19,990 nucleotides of DNA, from contig CAUZSH010000033.1 of NCBI GenBank assembly GCA_963582935.1, forward strand, positions 1-19,990, written 5' to 3'. The DNA is from CAUZSH01 sp963582935 (GTDB lineage Bacteria > Pseudomonadota > Gammaproteobacteria > Francisellales > Francisellaceae). Positions 14,750 to 19,990 of this stretch are shown piece after piece (the stretch's first letter is position 1; each line of letters begins with the position of its first letter). Below the pieces are notes generated by a model. That model was not told where the DNA came from and searched no databases. It saw only the letters and a list, made by a program, of their open reading frames with translations. A program made the translations under genes and the position numbers.

Positions 14750-15528
14750 GCCATTTGATGCCAAAATGGTGTGTCTGAAAGTGGGGTGCTATTAGAGGCA
14801 AAGTTTCGTGTGGGCATTCGTTTTGCTTGGTATGCCAGATGCCCAGATTCAATGCCCAATAAAAAAGCTTTTGCCATTGTTTCTGGGTGGTCGGCAAGTG
14901 CGACTGCGCTATTAAGTAAAATGCCATCGTAACCTAATTCCATTGCCTGGACGGCATCAGATGGTGTGCCAATACCCGCATCGACAATAAGCGTGATGTC
15001 TTTAAACCTTTCTCTGAGCAATAAAAGTCCGTAAGGGTTTGAGATGCCTTTTCCACTGCCAATAGGTGAGCCAAGCGGCATTAAAACCTTGCAGCCTAAT
15101 GATACTAACTCTGTGCAAACTGTTAAGTCATCGGTGCAATAGGGTAAAATATTAAAGCCTTTCTGAATCAAAATTTCAGTGGCCTTCACAAGTTCAAATA
15201 CATTTGGATGCAGAGTGTAATCATCGCCAATGACTTCTAATTTTATAAGATCAGTGCCAAAAATTTCTCTCGCCATTTCTGCCGTTGTAATGGCTTCTTG
15301 CGCGCTTCGACAGCCTGCGGTATTGGGTAATATCAAGCAACCAGAGTTTTGTATTGTTTGCCAAAAATGATTCTGGTTGCCACCTGTTAGCTGCCTCTTC
15401 AGAGAAACCGTCACCATATCTACTTTTGATGCCTGAATCGTTTCGGTCATGCTTTCCAACGAAGGGTAAAGTGCGGTACCTAAGATCATTCTATTATTTA
15501 AGGTATGGTTATATATTTGAAGCGGCAC
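14746..15528 (-). CDS. thiG: Thiazole synthase
   Basis: Builds the thiazole phosphate from 1-deoxy-D-xylulose 5-phosphate, dehydroglycine and ThiS thiocarboxylate. A TIM-barrel protein of 260 residues, the normal length: ILGTALYPS at the start, Lys96 in DLIKLEVIGD (the imine-forming lysine position), LPNTAGC, VLMPLGSPIGSGKGISNP and VDAGIGTPSDA. The GTG at 15528 is the start. It sits one base after the thiS stop, and GGAGG (inside thiS) is five bases upstream. An ATG at 15654 would add 42 residues unlike ThiG and lies inside thiS, so it is rejected. Confidence 0.95.
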   Translation of the reverse strand: MPLQIYNHTLNNRMILGTALYPSLESMTETIQASKVDMVTVSLKRQLTGGNQNHFWQTIQNSGCLILPNTAGCRSAQEAITTAEMAREIFGTDLIKLEVIGDDYTLHPNVFELVKATEILIQKGFNILPYCTDDLTVCTELVSLGCKVLMPLGSPIGSGKGISNPYGLLLLRERFKDITLIVDAGIGTPSDAVQAMELGYDGILLNSAVALADHPETMAKAFLLGIESGHLAYQAKRMPTRNFASNSTPLSDTPFWHQMA

Positions 15529-15529
15529 G

Positions 15530-15733
15530 TCAACCTCCCTGCATGGGCGTAACTTGTTGAATAATATCCCCATGGTAAAGTAGGGTGTTTTCATAATTTG
15601 ACCGAGCAACAAATGCTTTATTGATGGCAATGGCTGAGTAAAGGTTGTTTGCACCGAGCTTTAAGATCAGCACTTGTAGGCTTGTATTCTTGGAAACGTC
15701 TACTTCATTATCGTTAAATGTCACCGTAATCAT
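15530..15733 (-). CDS. thiS: Sulfur carrier protein ThiS
   Basis: A 67-residue ubiquitin-like sulfur carrier beginning MITVTFNDNEVDV and ending QQVTPMQGG. The C-terminal Gly-Gly is required for adenylation by ThiF and thiocarboxylate formation. The ribosome site AAGGA overlaps the thiO stop codon (TAAGGA), coupling the two genes. The codons of the Gly-Gly tail (GGA GGT) double as the ribosome site for thiG. Confidence 0.95.
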   Translation of the reverse strand: MITVTFNDNEVDVSKNTSLQVLILKLGANNLYSAIAINKAFVARSNYENTLLYHGDIIQQVTPMQGG

Positions 15734-15744
15734 TCTTGTTTTCC

Positions 15745-16809
15745 TTAAGATAAATATTGTTCAATTAGGCGCTGGCAATAAGTGGGCGCGAGTAAATAGC
15801 CGTGGCGATAAAAACCATTTAAGAGGATTAAATTTCCCTGTTTGCTTAATTTTGGCATGGACTGAGAATAAGTGGGTCGAGAGTGTGCAAAGGTCTTGAG
15901 AATGCGAGATTCGGCAAAACCTTCATGAATAAAATATAAGGCACTGGTAAGCTCCAGAGTGCTCTTTAAAGAAATAGGGGAGTTGTCTTCACACTCTATT
16001 GTTGTGGCACCAATGTAATATTGATCGTCTCCTCTGGGAACAATATATAGCGGATGCCTTGGGTGCATTAATCTAATGGTGTGAGAAAGATTAACCGCTG
16101 GTGCATTAACCAACATAGCCTCACCCCGAATACCAAATAATGAGGTGTCATCTGGCTTTGCACCCAATCCGCGGGTATCTATTATATAATCTGAGTTTCC
16201 TTGAGCGCAGGTGGTCGGTAATTCTTTTTTAAGATTTTCTATTTTGGCAGAAGTAAACGTAACGCTTGGGTGAGCATTAAGATAATTTGATGTTGTATGA
16301 AAAAAATTAGGTACATGAATATGTCCTTCATTTTCAAGGTGCATAAAGTGGTGAGCAAAACGTTGTGAATCAAGACTTGATTCATAGTTCTTGAGTTGCG
16401 ATTTAGGTTGAATAAGGCTATTTATACTTCCCGTATGGTGCTGAATACGATGAAATAATTGCTCGCAATCACCATAGTCATTTGGGTGAGATAAAATCAG
16501 AGTGCCATTTTGTCTGAATATTCCATCAGAACATTTCGCATTCGGTTTATCTTTTGTTTTAGGGAGAGCTTCAAGCAGTTTTGACCACAAGGATAAGCTT
16601 TGACAGCCCTCTTCAAATAATTGTTTTTTATTTAGAGCAAGTTCGGCGTAAGGTGCAATCATTCCTGCTGCTTGATAGCCACAGCTTAACTTAGAAAATA
16701 AAGACGGGCTTTCATCTATGAGTTGTATGGCAACATCATCTCGTTGCAACAACATTAGCGATAATGTTCGCCCAACAAGTCCTGCACCAACAATGCTTAT
16801 GTTCATCAT
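15745..16809 (-). CDS. thiO: Glycine oxidase ThiO (FAD-dependent)
   Basis: Oxidises glycine to dehydroglycine for thiazole assembly. The 354-residue protein opens with the FAD dinucleotide-binding loop NISIVGAGLVGRTLSLMLL and has CGYQAAGMIAPYAE near residue 50. It has a DAO-type LIVPRG-like segment (PLYIVPRGDDQYYIGATTIE) and the C-terminal NGFYRHGYLLAP that contacts FAD in this family. ThiO replaces the tyrosine lyase ThiH of E. coli, implying an oxygen-using route. The start is ATG 16809 (a second ATG follows at 16806), 8 bases after the thiC stop, with only a weak GAG ribosome site. Confidence 0.92.
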   Translation of the reverse strand: MMNISIVGAGLVGRTLSLMLLQRDDVAIQLIDESPSLFSKLSCGYQAAGMIAPYAELALNKKQLFEEGCQSLSLWSKLLEALPKTKDKPNAKCSDGIFRQNGTLILSHPNDYGDCEQLFHRIQHHTGSINSLIQPKSQLKNYESSLDSQRFAHHFMHLENEGHIHVPNFFHTTSNYLNAHPSVTFTSAKIENLKKELPTTCAQGNSDYIIDTRGLGAKPDDTSLFGIRGEAMLVNAPAVNLSHTIRLMHPRHPLYIVPRGDDQYYIGATTIECEDNSPISLKSTLELTSALYFIHEGFAESRILKTFAHSRPTYSQSMPKLSKQGNLILLNGFYRHGYLLAPTYCQRLIEQYLS

Positions 16810-16817
16810 GATTAAGC

Positions 16818-18665
16818 TCAGGCTTCCGTGTAGAGTTCGCGTCCAGTCGTTTCAAATGCTTTGGTTTGCTCTTGCATCCCTGTGGCAATAGCATCTTCAA
16901 TGTCAAGTTTATGTTTCGCGGCATACAGTTGAACTTCTTGAGAGATTTTCATGGAACAAAATTTAGGTCCACACATTGAACAAAAATGTGCAGTTTTATG
17001 ACCTTCTTTAGGCAAGGTTTTGTCATGAAATTCCATCGCTTTTTCAGGATCAAGGCTTAGGTTGAATTGGTCCAACCATCTAAACTCAAAACGTGCTTTC
17101 GATAAAGCGTTATCCCGTATTTGTGCACCGGGAATGCCTTTGGCAAGATCCGCTGCATGAGCGGCTATTTTGTAAGTCACAATCCCTTCTCGAACATCAT
17201 CCTTGTCAGGTAATCCAAGATGTTCTTTGGGTGTGACATAACAAAGCATAGAAGTACCATACCAGCCAATTTGAGCTGCACCAATTGCTGAAGTGATATG
17301 GTCATATCCAGGTGCTATATCTGTGGTCAAAGGGCCTAGCGTGTAAAATGGCGCATCAAAACAATGCTGAATTTCCTTATCCATATTTTCTTTGATCATT
17401 TGCATTGGCACATGGCCAGGACCTTCAATCATTACTTGAATATCATGCTCCCATGCACGTTTTGTTAATTCACCCAAGGTGTAAAGTTCAGCAAATTGCG
17501 CTTTATCGTTTGCATCAGAAATTGAGCCTGGACGCAAGCCATCGCCTAGTGAAAACGCGACATCATATTGCTTCATGATTTCACACATTTCATCAAAGTG
17601 CGTATAGATAAAGTTTTCTTGATGGTGTGAGATACACCATTTTGCCATAATGGAGCCACCACGTGAAACAATGCCTGTGAGGCGGTTTGCCGCAAGGTGG
17701 ATGTGTCTTAGAAGGACACCCGCATGAACGGTAAAGTAACTCACACCCTGTTCAGCTTGTTCAATTAAGGTATCTCTAAATATTTCCCAGGTTAGTTTTT
17801 CAGCCTCGCCATTTACTTTCTCAAGCGCTTGGTAAATGGGTACTGTGCCAATGGGTACAGGACTATTACGAATAATCCATTCTCGGGTCTGGTGAATATG
17901 TTTTCCGGTTGAAAGATCCATGACCGTGTCCGCACCCCAGCGAGTAGAAATAATCATTTTTTCAACTTCCTCTGCGATTGAAGATGTCACTGCCGAAGTG
18001 CCAATATTGGCATTAATTTTAACCGCAAAGTTTTTACCAATAATCATGGGCTCCATTTCAGGGTGATTAATATTGCATGGAATAATAGCGCGCCCAGCCG
18101 CAATTTCTTCTCTTACAAATTCAGGGGTTATTTGTGCTGGAATGTTTGCGGTAAAACTTTCTCCAGGATGCTGGCGAAGCAATGCTTGGTCTGTAATATT
18201 TTGATTTGCTAACCGAATGTTTTCTCGAATAGCAACATAGCGCATTTCATCAGTGATAATGCCTTTTTTGGCATAAGACATTTGGGAGACATTTCTATTG
18301 GCGCGGGCACGATAGGGAAGTGCTCTTTTTGGAAAGTCAGAGTCTAAAAGTGTATTAGTGAAATTAGAATTATAATTTGCTAACTGCTCACAATCTTCAC
18401 GGGACTTGATCCACTTGATCCTGTTTTTTGGTAGCCCTTGGGTTAAATCACAAGTATGTTCGGTATCTGTGTATAAACCGGAAGTATCATAGATATGAAT
18501 ATCTGGGTTTGTGATCTTACCCTCTACGGAATCTGTGGAGGACTGTTTGATTTTACGCATGGGTACTTGAATGTTTTGATCAGTGATATAGATCTTTTCA
18601 GATGATGCATAAGGTTTGGTAAGGGTTTTTGAGATTTGGATTGCTGTGGTTTTTTTATGGGTCAT
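16818..18665 (-). CDS. thiC: Phosphomethylpyrimidine synthase ThiC
   Basis: Radical-SAM enzyme turning aminoimidazole ribotide into HMP phosphate. The 615-residue protein has the ThiC N-terminal domain, the ANIGTSAVTSS and RWGADTVMDLSTG barrel motifs, GTVPIYQALEK, SRGGSIMAKWC, EGPGHVPMQMI, and the C-terminal CSMCGPKFCS holding the CX2CX4C 4Fe-4S cluster. ATG 18665 is preferred because AGGAG (complement of 18672-18676) lies 6 bases before it; an in-frame ATG at 18701 is in the leader RNA. First gene of the thi operon, 78 bases downstream of the TPP riboswitch. Confidence 0.97.
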   Translation of the reverse strand: MTHKKTTAIQISKTLTKPYASSEKIYITDQNIQVPMRKIKQSSTDSVEGKITNPDIHIYDTSGLYTDTEHTCDLTQGLPKNRIKWIKSREDCEQLANYNSNFTNTLLDSDFPKRALPYRARANRNVSQMSYAKKGIITDEMRYVAIRENIRLANQNITDQALLRQHPGESFTANIPAQITPEFVREEIAAGRAIIPCNINHPEMEPMIIGKNFAVKINANIGTSAVTSSIAEEVEKMIISTRWGADTVMDLSTGKHIHQTREWIIRNSPVPIGTVPIYQALEKVNGEAEKLTWEIFRDTLIEQAEQGVSYFTVHAGVLLRHIHLAANRLTGIVSRGGSIMAKWCISHHQENFIYTHFDEMCEIMKQYDVAFSLGDGLRPGSISDANDKAQFAELYTLGELTKRAWEHDIQVMIEGPGHVPMQMIKENMDKEIQHCFDAPFYTLGPLTTDIAPGYDHITSAIGAAQIGWYGTSMLCYVTPKEHLGLPDKDDVREGIVTYKIAAHAADLAKGIPGAQIRDNALSKARFEFRWLDQFNLSLDPEKAMEFHDKTLPKEGHKTAHFCSMCGPKFCSMKISQEVQLYAAKHKLDIEDAIATGMQEQTKAFETTGRELYTEA

Positions 18666-18743
18666 ATTTGTCTCCTGTTTATAAAAAATACACGGAAGCA
18701 TGACCTTAAAAAGAATAGAATAATTCTTGGTTTAAGTGAATCA

Positions 18744-18836
18744 CAACTTCCTACGCTAGTACTAACTAGATCAGGTGTTAAGGGTCGAGCATTGCTCTCT
18801 CAGCGAACCGTGGTTAAACGGATTAGCGCCCCTGTT
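18744..18836 (-). promoter_or_regulatory. TPP riboswitch (THI element)
   Basis: Reading on the minus strand: CAGGGGCGC, then the conserved CGCTGAGAGAG of the pyrimidine-binding arm, ACCCTTAACACCTGATCT, AGTTAGTACTAGCGTAGG and GGAAGTTG. The CUGAGA and ACCUGAUCU signatures and the closing GGGG/CUUCC-type P1 stem identify a thiamine-pyrophosphate riboswitch directly upstream of thiC. The expression platform is less clear. The 78-base linker to thiC has only a weak AT hairpin (AAGAAT/ATTCTT followed by T) and no strong terminator, so translational control through the AGGAG site is plausible. Confidence 0.95.
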
Positions 18837-18852
18837 GATCTTTTAATTCAAC

Positions 18853-18884
18853 ACTATAACAAGGTATTTGTGGGCATAAGTCAA
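18853..18884 (-). promoter_or_regulatory. Candidate promoter of the thi operon
   Basis: On the minus strand a TTGACT (18884-18879) and a TATAGT (18858-18853) precede the riboswitch, placing the transcription start about 10 bases before its first stem. The boxes are good but the spacer is 20 bases, longer than the usual 16-18, so either the -35 or the -10 could be shifted. Confidence 0.4.
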
Positions 18885-18916
18885 GCGCTTCACCTATAAT
18901 ATTTAATTAACAAAGA

Positions 18917-19966
18917 ATGAGTGGCTTTAAGTGGAAGATGACTTCTAAAAAATACGATATTTTCGGTATAGGCGCTGCGTTATTTGATTTGGAATATAAA
19001 GTGGAGGCATCCTTTTTTGAAAAAGCAAATATTCAAAAAGGTGTTCGCACATTGGTTTCAGCATCGGAGCAAACTCGAATTATTAATCGTTTGCATGATG
19101 AGGGTTATTCACCCTCCCTCAGCGAAGGTGGTGGGTCGGCAGCAAACTCTTTAACCTGTGCCAATGCGCTTGGTTCAGGTGTCTACTTTTGCTGTAAGGT
19201 GGCAAGCGATTATTCTGGTAGTCTGTACTTGGCGGATCTTGAAGCTAAAAAAATAGATCTAAACAAATCGGTTATGCTAGAGGGAGATGAAGCGCATACT
19301 TCAGGTTGCTGTTTGGCATTGATCACCAGCGATGCAGATCGAACCATGGTGACGTCATTGGGTGTGAGTAACAACTACGAGATAGGAGATATTGATCTCG
19401 ATGCGTTACATGCATCAAAATATGTGTTTATTGAGGGGTATTTATTGGCTATCCCTGAAGCCAAAAATATTTGTGAGTATTTGCAGGCACAAGCCATAAA
19501 ATTTGGTGTTAAAGTTATTTTAACATTGTCTGATCAGCTGCTAGTACAACAAAATAAAATCGTTTTTGATGAGTACATTCGATCAGGCGTTGATATTATT
19601 ATTGGCAATATCGAGGAAGCACTTGAGCTGACAGGTTCTGAAACACATAGTGCGGCAATTACTGCGATGATGGCTTATCAAACAAGTTATGCCATTACGC
19701 TGGGCGCTGATGGTGTGGCGATTTATAATGGTGGAGCGATTCATTTTATCAAAGCTCGTGCCTGTGACTGTATTGACATTTTTGGTGCAGGAGATGGATT
19801 TGCAGGTGCTTTTACTCATGGAATGGCGCAAGGTATGCGTTGGCGTGATGCTGCACATTTAGCGAATGTTTGCGCCTCTACAATTGTTTCTCGTGAGGGA
19901 CCGAGAATCAAGCAAACAGAAGCGACCCAAATACTTGAAGTATTTAGTGAAAAGGCGCTTCAGTGA
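18917..19966 (+). CDS. PfkB-family kinase, adenosine kinase-like
   Basis: A 349-residue ribokinase-fold enzyme. DIFGIGAALFDLEYKV and the GGGSAANSLTCANALG substrate/lid motif are at the N-terminus. ADRTMVTSLGVSNN, YVFIEGYLLAIPEA and IGNIEEALELTGSE follow, and DIFGAGDGFAGAF holds the catalytic Asp and anion hole. The arrangement 'IEGYL...P' and 'GP-R' near the end matches bacterial proteins annotated as adenosine kinase, but fructokinase or another sugar/nucleoside kinase is possible. Start is uncertain: ATG 18917 has little ribosome site, and ATG 18938 (MTSKKYD) fits family N-termini but has GGAAG too close. Divergent from the thiC riboswitch. Confidence 0.8.
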   Translation: MSGFKWKMTSKKYDIFGIGAALFDLEYKVEASFFEKANIQKGVRTLVSASEQTRIINRLHDEGYSPSLSEGGGSAANSLTCANALGSGVYFCCKVASDYSGSLYLADLEAKKIDLNKSVMLEGDEAHTSGCCLALITSDADRTMVTSLGVSNNYEIGDIDLDALHASKYVFIEGYLLAIPEAKNICEYLQAQAIKFGVKVILTLSDQLLVQQNKIVFDEYIRSGVDIIIGNIEEALELTGSETHSAAITAMMAYQTSYAITLGADGVAIYNGGAIHFIKARACDCIDIFGAGDGFAGAFTHGMAQGMRWRDAAHLANVCASTIVSREGPRIKQTEATQILEVFSEKALQ

Positions 19967-19990
19967 AATTAAGGCGTAACACTTGAAAAG

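Noticed and set aside
15528..15654. Longer thiG beginning at ATG 15654
   Set aside because: It would overlap most of thiS and add 42 residues not found in ThiG; GTG 15528 has a strong ribosome site and gives the normal length.
18636..18899. Plus-strand 87-codon open frame upstream of the kinase
   Set aside because: It is the antisense of the TPP riboswitch and thiC leader; it has no ribosome site and no protein-like features.

Overview
This window looks like a chromosomal segment of an AT-rich gammaproteobacterium. The evidence is the set of protein families (RlmD with its Fe-S cysteines, a 554-residue GlnRS, an ATP-type PEP carboxykinase of 540 residues, a class I PHA synthase) and the thiC-thiO-thiS-thiG-thiDE-thiF operon. 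Genus cannot be fixed from sequence alone; a Legionellales- or Thiotrichales-like lineage is only a guess. Most of the window is ordinary metabolism. Two spots show rearrangement: the stretch after the tRNA pair (about 1.45-2.4 kb) and the insertion sequence (about 9.0-10.6 kb).

Layout, left to right. (1) The 3' part of rlmD (23S rRNA m5U methyltransferase) enters from the left edge. It is followed by tRNA-Val(TAC) with a strong promoter and a rho-independent terminator, then tRNA-Thr(CGT). (2) Just after tRNA-Thr lies a small accessory scar. It holds a pair of TACCCCC direct repeats, an orphan 36-residue C-terminal tail that looks like the end of a polymorphic toxin, and two tiny translationally coupled genes in the position of immunity genes. 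The second of these appears frameshifted. (3) A minus-strand pair, glnS and a hot-dog-fold acyl-CoA thioesterase, is divergent from phaC, which overlaps a DUF2797 zinc-ribbon gene. (4) pckA follows, then a two-frame IS5-like element. The IS sits inside a degraded paraquat-inducible-protein-A-like gene, whose C-terminal remnant lies on the far side next to a 34-bp direct repeat. That pseudogene was the third gene of a small minus-strand operon with two unrecognised small proteins. (5) A short DUF1338 (2-oxoadipate dioxygenase/HglS-like) gene is convergent with the thiamine operon. (6) The thiamine operon occupies 12.1-18.7 kb on the minus strand and is preceded by a clear TPP riboswitch and a candidate promoter. 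(7) A PfkB-family, adenosine-kinase-like gene is divergent from thiC at the right edge.

How the genes work together. The thiamine operon carries the whole de novo route to thiamine phosphate. ThiC makes the pyrimidine, ThiD phosphorylates it, ThiO supplies dehydroglycine, and ThiF (with a fused rhodanese domain) charges ThiS with sulfur. ThiG builds the thiazole and ThiE joins the halves. TPP feeds back through the riboswitch. thiL is not in this window. The coding junctions are very tight: thiG's Shine-Dalgarno is made of the codons for the catalytic Gly-Gly tail of ThiS. phaC (carbon storage) and pckA (gluconeogenesis) lie close together but are separated by their own intergenic region. The most unusual candidate is the toxin-tail and immunity-like scar beside tRNA-Thr. 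No clearly new complete system is visible.
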